DNA from: Cellulophaga sp. HaHa_2_95 | GTDB taxonomy: Bacteria; Bacteroidota; Bacteroidia; Flavobacteriales; Flavobacteriaceae | Length of the DNA: 64,000 nt | Direction of reading: 5' to 3' | NCBI RefSeq assembly: GCF_019278565.1 | Contig: NZ_CP058988.1 | Coordinates: 2,356,001-2,420,000, forward strand | Program-made: the position numbers and the translations under genes | Part shown: positions 9,448 to 17,673 of the stretch, piece after piece | Position numbering within the stretch: position 1 is the stretch's first letter | Layout: each line of letters begins with the position of its first letter | The notes under the pieces: generated by a model | Told to the model about the DNA's origin: nothing | Databases searched by the model: none | Seen by the model: only the letters and a program-made list of their open reading frames with translations

Positions 9448-10221
9448 ATGAGAAAAAAGAAATTAATATTTACCTATGTACCTGCAGCTGTAGGAGTTCT
9501 AAGCGCGTTATTTGCATTTACAGCCTGTAGTAATGATAGTTCAAGTGATGATAATGCGTCTGAAGAAATAGAGGAAGAAACGGTAACAGAATTACATGCT
9601 GCTTATGCAGCCTTTAATAGTGACGCAACTACTATTTATTTAGACGGCTCCAATGTAGTTATAGAAACTACAGGATTACCAGATCATGAAACCGTATATT
9701 GGGGAGAGGGTAATGATCTTTATTTAGATGAACCAGATGTTCAGGTTACGCCAAGTATTATGTCTAGTAATAATAATGCAACGACGATCACTGTTGATGC
9801 TACTCCAAATTTATCAGGAAGTACTGTAGATACAGAATTAAATACTATTGGCATTGCAGTGAGCGGTGCTTCTATATTTAACGATCAAGAAGGAGCAGGA
9901 ACTTTAGATCAAGCAGCAGGTAGTTTAGATTGGACGGGAGCACATATTGGCCCCGGAGTATATCACTATCACTTAGAGCCTAAAGCATTTACAAATGATG
10001 ATGCTAATTTAGTCGGTGTGCTTTTAGATGGTGTTTTTCTTTATGGAAGACAGTGTGATGCTACAGGGACTTATCCCACAGATTTAGATGCCTCTGGTGG
10101 GCACACCAGTACAACACAATATACAGATGGGGCAGAAGAATATCATTATCATATTATCAATGAATTATATTCTAACACCGGATCTTATATAGCTTTTGCA
10201 GGTCCTTACCAAGGATATTAA
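9448..10221 (+). CDS. YHYH-domain lipoprotein
   Basis: Secreted or outer-membrane-anchored protein of the YHYH family (function unknown). The 257 residues start with a signal ending in FTACS, followed by an acidic Ser/Asp/Glu-rich linker. The YHYH domain is marked by GVYHYHLEP (near 171-179), GVLLDGVFLYG and EYHYHII near the end. The repeated His residues suggest metal binding, an inference supported by the SCO1 copper protein two genes downstream. The gap to the EF-hand gene is 31 bases and to the next gene 20, so they are probably one transcript. A longer relative lies at 29520. Confidence 0.85.
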   Translation: MRKKKLIFTYVPAAVGVLSALFAFTACSNDSSSDDNASEEIEEETVTELHAAYAAFNSDATTIYLDGSNVVIETTGLPDHETVYWGEGNDLYLDEPDVQVTPSIMSSNNNATTITVDATPNLSGSTVDTELNTIGIAVSGASIFNDQEGAGTLDQAAGSLDWTGAHIGPGVYHYHLEPKAFTNDDANLVGVLLDGVFLYGRQCDATGTYPTDLDASGGHTSTTQYTDGAEEYHYHIINELYSNTGSYIAFAGPYQGY

Positions 10222-10241
10222 TAGCGTTTAAACCATCTATT

Positions 10242-10880
10242 ATGAAATCATTTTTTTTACTATTCCTTCTCCTTATTCTGGTGCAATGCATAGAAAGTCC
10301 TTCGGAAGATAAGGCACGTTCTGTGGTAAACATCACCAATGAAATGAAAGCTCCGAAGGTGGTAGATAGTTTAACGGTGTTAAATAAAAACTTGATTCTA
10401 GATCAATTGAAAGGAGTTTGGTTTTACAATCAGAATCCCTTTAATGGATATGCTGTTAAATATTACTCCGATGGAACCTTAAAGGAAAAAATCGGATTTA
10501 TTAACGGTAAAAGAGAAGGAGTAGCGAAAAGATGGTCGGAAAATGGTGTACTGCGCTGGCAAGTAAATTATAAAAAAAATAAATTGGTAGGCACCTATAA
10601 AACCTGGTGGGAGAATGGTGCACTAGCCGAAAAATCTACCTATAAAAATGGTGTTTTAGAAGGAGAGCAGCAGTATTGGTATGATAGCGGTCAATTAGCG
10701 AAATTGCGCCAATTAGAACAAGGGAAAGAAAATGGAATGCAACAGGCGTGGTTAAAAAACGGCACCTTATACGTGAATTACGAGGCAAAAAACGGACGTG
10801 TTTTTGGCTTAAAGCGTGCTAACTTATGTTATCAATTAGAAGATGAAGTGGTGGTTAGAAATGATGATGTAAAAAGATAA
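10242..10880 (+). CDS. MORN-2 repeat (YwqK-like) lipoprotein
   Basis: Exported protein of 212 residues with a lipobox at about residue 16 (LLILVQC). From about residue 60 to 180 it has a run of MORN-2 repeats of the form GYAVKYYSDGTLKEKIGF, GVAKRWSENGVLRWQVNY, GTYKTWWENGALAEKSTY, GEQQYWYDSGQLAKLRQL. Such repeats occur in YwqK-type antitoxin-like and envelope proteins, but no toxin partner is seen here; its neighbours are YHYH and SCO1 genes in the same operon. Role unknown. Confidence 0.85.
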   Translation: MKSFFLLFLLLILVQCIESPSEDKARSVVNITNEMKAPKVVDSLTVLNKNLILDQLKGVWFYNQNPFNGYAVKYYSDGTLKEKIGFINGKREGVAKRWSENGVLRWQVNYKKNKLVGTYKTWWENGALAEKSTYKNGVLEGEQQYWYDSGQLAKLRQLEQGKENGMQQAWLKNGTLYVNYEAKNGRVFGLKRANLCYQLEDEVVVRNDDVKR

Positions 10881-10884
10881 AGCT

Positions 10885-11556
10885 ATGTTAAAATATATCG
10901 CTATTTTATTTCTTGTAATAAGTGCAAGTTGTAAAGAGACTCCCAAGAAAGAAGATGTTGTCGTCGTGGAGACCAGTAGGGTAGAGAGCCTGCCTTTTTA
11001 TAAGGAAGCGTCTTTTACACCTCATTGGATTACACCAAATACACCAGAGGAAAAAGCATTTCATAAAATTCCAGATTTTAAGCTCGTTAATCAGTTAGGA
11101 GATACGCTTACCCAACAAAATTTTGATAATAAAATTTATATTACGGACTTTTTCTTTACGAGTTGTCCGGGCATTTGTCCGCAAATGACGAATAGTATGG
11201 TAGCACTTCAAGAAAAGTTTAAGAATGATCCTAACATTTTGTTTTTATCACACTCTGTAACGCCTACCATAGATACGGTAGAGGAGTTGGCGAAGTATGC
11301 CAAAAGGTTTGGAGTTATAACTAACAAATGGCATTTGGTAACAGGAGACAAAACGGAGATTTATAATTTGGGAAGAAATGAATATTTCGTAGAAAATGAT
11401 TTAGGCATCCCAAAAGATATAAATGATTATTTACACTCTGAGAATTTTTTATTGATTGATAAAAATAAACATATTAGAGGTATTTACAACGGACTTAACC
11501 GGGCGTCTATGGCACAATTAGTTGTAGATGTACAAGCGTTAGAAAAAGAAGGGTAA
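10885..11556 (+). CDS. SCO1/SenC family copper-binding lipoprotein
   Basis: Thioredoxin-fold protein of the SCO family that delivers Cu to cytochrome oxidase CuA sites or acts in periplasmic redox control. The 223 residues have a lipoprotein signal (LVISASC), the copper-binding CPGIC motif inside FFTSCPGICPQM, and the third ligand His in DYLHSENFLLID. It starts 4 bases after the MORN gene, closing the operon, and is followed by a strong terminator. No oxidase subunits are nearby, so its client may be encoded elsewhere or be one of the YHYH/EF-hand partners. Confidence 0.93.
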   Translation: MLKYIAILFLVISASCKETPKKEDVVVVETSRVESLPFYKEASFTPHWITPNTPEEKAFHKIPDFKLVNQLGDTLTQQNFDNKIYITDFFFTSCPGICPQMTNSMVALQEKFKNDPNILFLSHSVTPTIDTVEELAKYAKRFGVITNKWHLVTGDKTEIYNLGRNEYFVENDLGIPKDINDYLHSENFLLIDKNKHIRGIYNGLNRASMAQLVVDVQALEKEG

Positions 11557-11604
11557 GCGCTCGTGGTACCTACTTAAAATTAGAAAATTAGAGATTTAAT
11601 TAGT

Positions 11605-11642
11605 AAATGGATGAGAAATTTATTTTTTTCATCCATTTTTTT
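11605..11642 (+). terminator. Rho-independent terminator of the YHYH-SCO operon
   Basis: Arms AAATGGATGA (11605-11614) and TCATCCATTT (11629-11638) pair perfectly around a T-rich loop and run into a T-tract. Confidence 0.8.
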
Positions 11643-11695
11643 GCTTTAAAACGTCTTAAAACGTTAAGTTTTTATAAAAAGTGCTAATATTTTCT

Positions 11696-11723
11696 TTGAA
11701 CCATTTTACAAGCCATAAGTTTG
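11696..11723 (+). promoter_or_regulatory. Promoter of FKBP gene
   Basis: TTG at 11696-11698 (within TTTG), 17 bases, then TAAGTTTG at 11716-11723. The transcript would begin near 11730, which rules out translation from an upstream ATG at 11721 and supports the start at 11763. Confidence 0.65.
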
Positions 11724-11762
11724 TACTTAATTAAAGTTGAAATTTACAAATATCACAAAATT

Positions 11763-12191
11763 ATGAGTAAAGTTAAGGAGAATGATACGGTTCAAGTACA
11801 TTATACTGGAAAACTAAACAACGGAGAAATATTTGATAGCTCTTTAGAAAGAGAACCAATAAAAGTGACACTAGGTCAAAAAAGTTTGATTCCTGGTTTT
11901 GAGAATGGTTTAATTGATATGGCAGTTAATGAAAAGAAAACTATTGTTATTCCTTCATCGGAAGCATATGGTGAGGTAAATAAAGAATTATTTCAAAGTG
12001 TTCCTAGAGCAGATTTACCTGAAGATATCAAACCAGAGGTTGGTATGGGGCTTATGGCTAAGAATGCAGACGGGACAGAGCGTCAATTACGTGTTGTAGA
12101 TGTAAAAGAAGATGCTATCATTATTGATGCAAACCACCCTTTAGCAGGACAAGAGCTTACTTTTGAGCTAGAAGTTGTTGCTATTGGATAA
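11763..12191 (+). CDS. FKBP-type peptidyl-prolyl isomerase, SlyD-like
   Basis: Cytoplasmic proline isomerase and chaperone. From the ATG at 11763 the protein has 142 residues and no signal peptide. The FKBP core is split by an insert-in-flap domain as in SlyD: VHYTGKLNNGEIFDSS and GQKSLIPGFENGL, then the insert (from EAYGEV to about VVDVKEDA), closing with DANHPLAGQELTFELEV. It lacks the His/Cys-rich metal-binding tail of E. coli SlyD, so a nickel role is unlikely. Start chosen because a good promoter overlaps the alternative upstream start. Confidence 0.92.
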   Translation: MSKVKENDTVQVHYTGKLNNGEIFDSSLEREPIKVTLGQKSLIPGFENGLIDMAVNEKKTIVIPSSEAYGEVNKELFQSVPRADLPEDIKPEVGMGLMAKNADGTERQLRVVDVKEDAIIIDANHPLAGQELTFELEVVAIG

Positions 12192-12280
12192 TTTTTTTGA
12201 AACAAAAAATCCATTGAAGAACTTTGGTCGTATATGAGTATACAAAACAGAAAGTTCTTGCGGAAATGTTTTATAATTCA

Positions 12281-12312
12281 AAAAGACCAGTCATTTGACT
12301 GGTCTTTTTTTG
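12281..12312 (+). terminator. Rho-independent terminator downstream of FKBP gene
   Basis: Near-perfect hairpin AAAAGACCAGTCA / TGACTGGTCTTTT followed by further Ts. It sits 90 bases after the stop codon. Confidence 0.85.
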
Positions 12313-12384
12313 GTTTAGTTTGGAATTCTTTGAGTATAGAATTACAATTTTTAAATATTAAATATAATTGCGGGATAATAGTAG

Positions 12385-12444
12385 TTAAGCGGCTATAGAA
12401 ATTACTACTAATAGCACTAAGAATAAGAGTATAGATTTTCTCAT
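12385..12444 (-). CDS. Possible 19-residue hydrophobic peptide
   Basis: On the minus strand an ATG at 12444 opens a frame reading MRKSILLFLVLLVVISIAA then stop. It has the charge and hydrophobicity of a signal peptide or single membrane helix with nothing after it. No clear promoter box or Shine-Dalgarno sequence is seen (neither is strict in Flavobacteriia). It may be a small membrane peptide, a decayed lipoprotein start, or chance. Confidence 0.25.
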   Translation of the reverse strand: MRKSILLFLVLLVVISIAA

Positions 12445-12666
12445 AGGGTTGTGTTTATGGGTTTATACTGCTAATATTGGCATTTATTTAAGAAACCAGA
12501 ATTTAATTAGTTCCACCGTCAAATTTTTCGATAAACCGCTGATTACAAGAGAATCAAACTATTTTAAGTGTATGAAAATTAATTCTGAAAATTATCAGCA
12601 TAATAAATAGACATAAAACCAATTAATTAATGTAGTTTCGCGCCTGATTTTGAAAAAGTTAAGAGA

Positions 12667-13116
12667 ATGAAACGCATCAACGAGTATAAGAAATTGTTTT
12701 CTATTGAAAATGAGATTGATTTAAAAGGATTAAAGAATACATACCGTGGTTTAGTAAAGCAATGGCACCCAGATAAATTTCTCGAAGGCGATGTGCAAAA
12801 AGAAGAAGCTGAACTAAAAAGTAGACAAATTATTGATGGATACCATTTTTTAGTAAGTATAGCTCCAGAAACTAAAGCTGCTAATTTAGAGGAGTATACT
12901 AAGTTAACAAATGAGTCTGGGATCTTAGATTTTCAACATAAAGGCTTATTGTTGGAAATTACGTTTTTAGACGGTTCTACTTACGAGTATTTTGGAGTGC
13001 CTAAAAATATCTACGTGAAGTTAATTAACTCTCCAAAGCAATATCGCTTTGCTAAAAGAAGCATATTTAATAGCTACTTATACAGAAAATCTAAAAAGAA
13101 TTTGCAAGAAGCATAA
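12667..13116 (+). CDS. J-domain protein with C-terminal KTSC domain
   Basis: Cytoplasmic protein of 149 residues. Residues 1-65 form a J domain with the HPD tripeptide in QWHPDKF, which stimulates DnaK ATPase. Residues 80-145 match a KTSC domain (ITFLDGSTYEYFGVPKNIY, then FNSYLYRK), a small fold often found in proteins linked to nucleic acids or to lysyl-tRNA synthetase. Fusion of the two suggests a DnaK targeting factor for a specific substrate. It is monocistronic, with a terminator directly after. Confidence 0.85.
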   Translation: MKRINEYKKLFSIENEIDLKGLKNTYRGLVKQWHPDKFLEGDVQKEEAELKSRQIIDGYHFLVSIAPETKAANLEEYTKLTNESGILDFQHKGLLLEITFLDGSTYEYFGVPKNIYVKLINSPKQYRFAKRSIFNSYLYRKSKKNLQEA

Positions 13117-13136
13117 ATCATTTTAGAACCCAATAG

Positions 13137-13172
13137 AAAAACCTTGTAATTTAATTGCAAGGTTTTTTTTTA
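13137..13172 (+). terminator. Rho-independent terminator of the J-domain gene
   Basis: Stem AAAACCTTG / CAAGGTTTT with an inner AAT/ATT pairing, followed by a run of Ts. Confidence 0.85.
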
Positions 13173-13289
13173 TCCAAATTTTAAAATTCTATTCAAACCT
13201 ACTTGATGTAAGAGCTATTTAAAAGTATTAGTTCATCAGAACTAAATGAACTAATCGCTATATTTTTAGAAACTTATTCTTAATCTTGT

Positions 13290-14264
13290 ATGGAATTTAA
13301 AAGTGACGATAACAGTATGGCAAAGTCTTCAAATACCGTATTAATTATTTTAGCGTTTTTCGCTATTTATGTCATCTGGGGCTCTACATATTTGCTGAAT
13401 AAAATCGCCGTAACAGAACTACCAGCTTATATGCTTGCAGGAATTCGTTTTACCACTGCTGGATTATTAATTTTTGGTATTTGCAAGGTATCGGGTATCT
13501 CTATACGGATTACTAAAAGACAATTTAGAAATAGTACTATTGCTGGGTTTCTATTTTTAACCTTTGGAAATGGTGTTTTTGTATGGGGGTTGAAGTATGT
13601 AGACAGCAGTTTTGCAGCCTTAGAAGTAGCCTCTATGCCACTTATAGTATTACTATTAATGCGTATTGTAGATGGCAAAAAAATTCAACCTATGTCTATT
13701 GTAGGTGTTTTTTTAGGAATCATCGGGATTTATCTATTGGTAAGTCAGAAACAAATAGTGCAGCAAGAAGATTCTCTATTGGGAATGATCATTATATTTT
13801 TTTGTGTATTAGGATGGTCTACAGGAAGTTTATTTGTGTCTAAAGCAAATTTACCTCAAAGTTACTTAGTTAATACGGCGTACCAAATGGTTACCGCAGG
13901 CGTCACTTTAGGAATAACGAGTTTAGTTTTGGGAGAAAACTGGACATGGCCTAGTACGTGGAGCGGACCCGTACAATGGTCTATGGGCTTACTCATTATT
14001 TTTGGGAGTATCGTTGCTTTTTCTGCTTTCAATTACTTATTAAAAACGGTATCTCCAGAAAAGGTGTCGACTTCTAGTTATGTAAATCCTGTAATAGCCT
14101 TACTTTTAGGCTGGTACATATTGGATGAAAATATCACAAGCCAATCTATTGTTGCAGCTGCAGTTTTGCTTACGGGAGTATACTTTATAAATACGAAGAA
14201 AAAATTGGTAATGTTTTCTAGATTCAAAGGAAAATTAAAGAATAAATCAGAAGCAATCAAATAA
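13290..14264 (+). CDS. EamA/DMT superfamily transporter
   Basis: Inner-membrane drug/metabolite transporter, probably an exporter of amino acids or other small metabolites. The 324-residue protein has about ten hydrophobic helices in two EamA repeats; YVIWGSTYLLNK near the N-terminus is the standard EamA start, and the second half has STSSYVNPVIALLLGWY. A second possible start lies nine codons in (13317) and would remove a polar leader. It is followed 22 bases later by the DUF1080 gene and may be co-transcribed. Substrate cannot be told. Confidence 0.88.
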   Translation: MEFKSDDNSMAKSSNTVLIILAFFAIYVIWGSTYLLNKIAVTELPAYMLAGIRFTTAGLLIFGICKVSGISIRITKRQFRNSTIAGFLFLTFGNGVFVWGLKYVDSSFAALEVASMPLIVLLLMRIVDGKKIQPMSIVGVFLGIIGIYLLVSQKQIVQQEDSLLGMIIIFFCVLGWSTGSLFVSKANLPQSYLVNTAYQMVTAGVTLGITSLVLGENWTWPSTWSGPVQWSMGLLIIFGSIVAFSAFNYLLKTVSPEKVSTSSYVNPVIALLLGWYILDENITSQSIVAAAVLLTGVYFINTKKKLVMFSRFKGKLKNKSEAIK

Positions 14265-14286
14265 AGAAACCCTAAACAAAATAGGT

Positions 14287-14979
14287 ATGTTAGCCATAAA
14301 AAATCTTCTTAGTGTTCTGTTGTTTATTTTGGCTTTTAATGCTTGCTCAACACCGGTAACACCCTTATTTAATGGTAAAGATCTGTCTGGTTGGCATACA
14401 GATATTCCTGCAAAAGATTCAATTCTTAATGCGCCAAATTCTTTTATAGTAAGAGATGGGATTTTAGTGAGTCTGGGAGAACCTAGAGGGCATCTTATTA
14501 CGGATAATACGTATAAGAATTATAGGTTAACCGTGGAATATCGATTTACAAAAGAAGCTGGGAATTGCGGAATTTTAGTTCATGCATCTACACCCAGAGC
14601 TTTATATGCTATGTTTCCTAAATCTATGGAAGTGCAGATGGAACATGAAAATGCGGGCGATTTTTGGTGTATTCAAATGGATATCACTACTAATAATATG
14701 ATAAGCCGCAGAGGACCAAAAGAAGAGTGGGGTGTTGTAGAAGGAAAAGCGCGAAGAATTAAGAATTTGACGGAAGGTTCAGAACACGCTTTAGGAGAAT
14801 GGAACACAATGGTTATTGAGTGTTTCCAAGATAAAATTAAAGTTTGGGTGAATGGCGATTTTGTAAATTATGGCTATAATGCCGATGAAACTAGCGGACA
14901 AATTGCCATTCAGGCGGAAGGTGCAGAAGTAGCGTTTAAGACGTTAGATTTAACTCCTATTTCTAGGCTTAGCGAATAA
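14287..14979 (+). CDS. DUF1080 (3-keto-disaccharide hydrolase family) lipoprotein
   Basis: Secreted protein with a concanavalin-like jelly-roll fold of the DUF1080 family, some members of which act on 3-keto-glucosides. The 230 residues begin with a signal ending in AFNACS and go on with PLFNGKDLSGWHT, the hallmark of the family, then GNCGILVH, SMEVQMEHENAGDFW and EWNTMVIECFQDKIKVWVNG. No 3-dehydrogenase or sugar isomerase lies beside it, so a sugar role is inferred from family only. Confidence 0.88.
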   Translation: MLAIKNLLSVLLFILAFNACSTPVTPLFNGKDLSGWHTDIPAKDSILNAPNSFIVRDGILVSLGEPRGHLITDNTYKNYRLTVEYRFTKEAGNCGILVHASTPRALYAMFPKSMEVQMEHENAGDFWCIQMDITTNNMISRRGPKEEWGVVEGKARRIKNLTEGSEHALGEWNTMVIECFQDKIKVWVNGDFVNYGYNADETSGQIAIQAEGAEVAFKTLDLTPISRLSE

Positions 14980-14982
14980 TAC

Positions 14983-15561
14983 TTACAAAAGGGCATCTAT
15001 TTGCACTACACTACCAGGTTCTAACTCCTCTAAAATTTGTGTGCCAATTCTAACTCGAATCAATCGCAAGGTTGGAAAGCCAACAGCTGCCGTCATTTTA
15101 CGTACTTGCCTAAATTTACCCTCAGTAAGCGTAATGCTAATCCATGAATTGGGGCGATGTGTGCCAATACGTAATTTTTTATCTGGATTGGCTAGGAGTG
15201 GAGCATCAAGAAGTGCTTTTACACGACAGGGTTTGGTAATGTATTTTTTTCCTGAAAGTCCAATAAGTACTCCTCGCTCTAGCTGCAGAATATCTTCATG
15301 GGGTATTTCACCGTCCAATTGCGCATAATATTCCTTTTCAATGCCAGATTGATTTATGGTATCGCTTAATTTTCCGTCGGTAGTCAGTAATAACAATCCT
15401 TCAGATTTTTCGTCTAAACGTCCAACAGGCATAATTCCTTCAGGAAAATCATATAATTCTCCTAAGAAATGCTTTTTACGCGCTTCTTTTTCATCATTTG
15501 AGATAAACTGACTCAGCATGCCAAAAGGCTTGTAAATTTTATAGTGAAGGTGTTTTTTCAT
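14983..15561 (-). CDS. rluE: 23S rRNA pseudouridine synthase RluE-like (RsuA family)
   Basis: Converts a uridine of 23S rRNA (U2457 in E. coli) to pseudouridine. I start at the ATG at 15561; an alternative TTG three codons upstream adds only MLQ. The protein begins KKHLHYKIYKPFGMLSQF and carries the catalytic Asp in MPVGRLDEKSEGLLLLTTDG, then KEYYAQLDG, LTEGKFRQVRKM and LIRVRIG, all RsuA-family marks. There is no N-terminal S4 domain, which is typical of RluE. Convergent with the DUF1080 gene, 3 bases apart. Confidence 0.9.
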   Translation of the reverse strand: MKKHLHYKIYKPFGMLSQFISNDEKEARKKHFLGELYDFPEGIMPVGRLDEKSEGLLLLTTDGKLSDTINQSGIEKEYYAQLDGEIPHEDILQLERGVLIGLSGKKYITKPCRVKALLDAPLLANPDKKLRIGTHRPNSWISITLTEGKFRQVRKMTAAVGFPTLRLIRVRIGTQILEELEPGSVVQIDALL

Positions 15562-15667
15562 TTGAAGCAAGAAAGATACAATTAAAGAGGTTTAGCGTCA
15601 CAAGAATATGCTAAATGCGTTACTAATTTTTCTCATATTTCGTAATTTTAGCTAAAAATAAAATACT

Positions 15668-16777
15668 ATGAAAGATAAAATATTTGAAGCCTATCAATTA
15701 AAAGATATCATACTAAAAAACAAAATTGTTATGGCTCCTATGACCCGTTCTAGAGCTGCAAATGAGGGTAATGTAGCCACAGAAGAATTACAAGGAGCAT
15801 ACTATGCACAACGAGCATCTGCAGGATTAATAATCACAGAAGGTTCACAGGTTTCCCAAGATGCCGTAGGGTATGTAAATACTCCGGGTATTTTTACGGA
15901 TGCACAGGTAGAAGGATGGAAAAAAGTAGTTAAGAAAGTACATGATGAAGACGGTAAGATCTATATTCAATTATGGCATGTAGGACGAATTTCGCATCCT
16001 GATTTTCATGATGGAGCATTGCCGTTAGCCCCTTCCGCTGTTAATCCAAATGCGCAATCTTATACGCCAACAGGTTTTAAGGATACGGTTACGCCAAAGG
16101 CGATGACCAAAGAAGATATACAAACTACCATTGCAGATTTTAAAAATGCCGCTAAGAATGCTATTGATGCTGGTTTCGATGGCGTAGAGATTCATTCTTC
16201 AAACGGATACCTGTTCCACCAGTTTTTTAATGGAACATCTAATGTAAGAACCGATGAGTACGGAGGATCTATTGAGAATAGAGCGCGTTTTTTCTTTGAA
16301 GTATTAGATGCTATAAAGTCGGTAATTCCTCAAGAAAAAGTTGGCGCAAGATTTAACCCTTCCTTACACGGAATGTTTGGTATTACAATGGATGAAGAAA
16401 CCATTCCTACTTTTGAATATATTATTAAGAAGCTGAATGACGAGTATGATTTAGCTTACATCCATTTATCAGAACCTTTTACAGATGTCTCCGAAATTCC
16501 GTTTGCCGTTACTGAAATAGCAAGACATTTTAGACCACTATATGATGGTACTTTAATGATTAATTCAGGTTTTACGTATGAAACAGGTAATGCTGTTCTT
16601 GAAGCAGGAAATGCAGATTTAGTAGCTTATGGAAAACCATTTATTTCTAATCCGGATTTAGTAGATCGCTTTATTTATAGCGTAGGATTAACAGATTGGG
16701 ATAGTGATACGTTCTATACCCCAGGGAAAGAAGGATATTTAGATTATCCAGTGAAAACAACACAGGTTAAAGTGTAA
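15668..16777 (+). CDS. Alkene reductase, Old Yellow Enzyme family (NemA-like)
   Basis: FMN-dependent NAD(P)H enzyme that reduces alpha,beta-unsaturated carbonyls and nitro-compounds. The 369-residue TIM barrel shows APMTRSRA, ITEGSQVS, QLWHVGRISHP and GFDGVEIHSSNGYLFHQF, where the His and Asn of HSSN are the substrate carbonyl ligands. It faces the TetR-headed redox operon across a shared terminator, and its chemistry (electrophile reduction) overlaps with that operon. Confidence 0.93.
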   Translation: MKDKIFEAYQLKDIILKNKIVMAPMTRSRAANEGNVATEELQGAYYAQRASAGLIITEGSQVSQDAVGYVNTPGIFTDAQVEGWKKVVKKVHDEDGKIYIQLWHVGRISHPDFHDGALPLAPSAVNPNAQSYTPTGFKDTVTPKAMTKEDIQTTIADFKNAAKNAIDAGFDGVEIHSSNGYLFHQFFNGTSNVRTDEYGGSIENRARFFFEVLDAIKSVIPQEKVGARFNPSLHGMFGITMDEETIPTFEYIIKKLNDEYDLAYIHLSEPFTDVSEIPFAVTEIARHFRPLYDGTLMINSGFTYETGNAVLEAGNADLVAYGKPFISNPDLVDRFIYSVGLTDWDSDTFYTPGKEGYLDYPVKTTQVKV

Positions 16778-16798
16778 TTTACCAAAGAGATGAAAGCA

Positions 16799-16842
16799 TA
16801 AAAAAAACCTGCAGATTTTAAATCTGCAGGTTTTTTTTTATG
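16799..16842. terminator. Bidirectional terminator between OYE gene and DJ-1 operon
   Basis: Perfect inverted repeat AAACCTGCAGATTT / AAATCTGCAGGTTT flanked by As on the left and Ts on the right, positioned between two convergent stop codons. Confidence 0.9.
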
Positions 16843-16857
16843 AAAGTAAAGCTTCTT

Positions 16858-17664
16858 TTATTTCAAAGCTTCCAATAATTTTTCAGCTACTTTTTCTGAA
16901 GAGGCAGGGTTCTGACCAGTAATTAAGTTACCATCCTGAATAGCATAAGCTCCCCAATCTTCTATTTTAGAATAGATTCCGCCATTTTCACTCAACATAT
17001 CTTCTACCAAGAAAGGTACAACATCGGTTAAGCCTACAGCAGCTTCTTCGCTATTTGTAAAGCCAGTTACTTTTTTACCTTTTACCAATGGTGTTTTACC
17101 ATCTACATCCTTAACACTTTTTAAAGCGGCTGGTGCGTGACATACAAAAGCAATTGGTTTCTTTTGTTTATTGAAAGTTTCAATAAGTGCAATAGAAGCT
17201 TCGTCATTTGCTAAATCCCATAACGGTCCATGACCACCTGGATAGAAAACGGCATCAAAATCATCTGGATTCATATCTGATAACTTTTTAGTATTTGCTA
17301 TTCTTTCTTTAGCTTCAGCGTCATCATTAAAACGATCTGTATCTGCGGTAGCCGCATCTGGGCTATCACTGCTAGGATCTATAGGTGCTGCACCTCCATT
17401 TGGTGTAGCAATTGTAATTTCTGCACCTTTATCTAATAAGGTATAATAAGGATTGGCAAATTCTTCTACCCAAAATCCTGTTTTTTTCCCTGTATCTCCT
17501 AATTTATCGTGAGATGTTAATACAAATAATATTTTCATTTTTTCTTCTTTTTTAGTTGTTATTGTTACTTCTGAATTTTCTTCAGCAGTTTGTTTTGTTT
17601 CATTCTTACAGGCAGCACCTGTAATAATACTCAGTACGAGTATTGCAGATTTTATGTAATTCAT
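16858..17664 (-). CDS. DJ-1/PfpI family protein with lipoprotein signal
   Basis: Type 1 glutamine-amidotransferase-like protein of the Hsp31/YajL/PfpI group; relatives act as glyoxalases, deglycases or chaperones. The 268 residues start with a lipoprotein signal (VLSIITGAAC) and a 20-residue polar linker; the core starts at MKILFVLTSHDKLG (residue 43) and has the nucleophile Cys in AFVCHAPAAL and the acidic partner in GFWVEEFANPYY. The core alone equals a complete cytosolic homologue, and an AAGAAG stretch lies just before its Met, so a second translation start making a cytosolic form is possible. Last gene of the TetR operon, 9 bases after the iron ADH. Confidence 0.88.
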   Translation of the reverse strand: MNYIKSAILVLSIITGAACKNETKQTAEENSEVTITTKKEEKMKILFVLTSHDKLGDTGKKTGFWVEEFANPYYTLLDKGAEITIATPNGGAAPIDPSSDSPDAATADTDRFNDDAEAKERIANTKKLSDMNPDDFDAVFYPGGHGPLWDLANDEASIALIETFNKQKKPIAFVCHAPAALKSVKDVDGKTPLVKGKKVTGFTNSEEAAVGLTDVVPFLVEDMLSENGGIYSKIEDWGAYAIQDGNLITGQNPASSEKVAEKLLEALK

Positions 17665-17673
17665 TAAAAGCGA

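Larger units (their letters stand above)
12192..12666. other. 475-base intergenic region
   Basis: Holds the FKBP terminator, a possible 19-codon reading frame on the minus strand (12385-12444), and AT-rich sequence ahead of the J-domain gene. The only promoter-like string near that gene is TAGTTTCG at about 12633, one base off the consensus. No RNA gene or longer reading frame seen. Confidence 0.7.

Noticed and set aside
10242..10880. MORN-2 protein as the antitoxin of a toxin pair
   Set aside because: Both neighbours (YHYH, SCO1) are exported non-toxin families and the protein itself is a lipoprotein.
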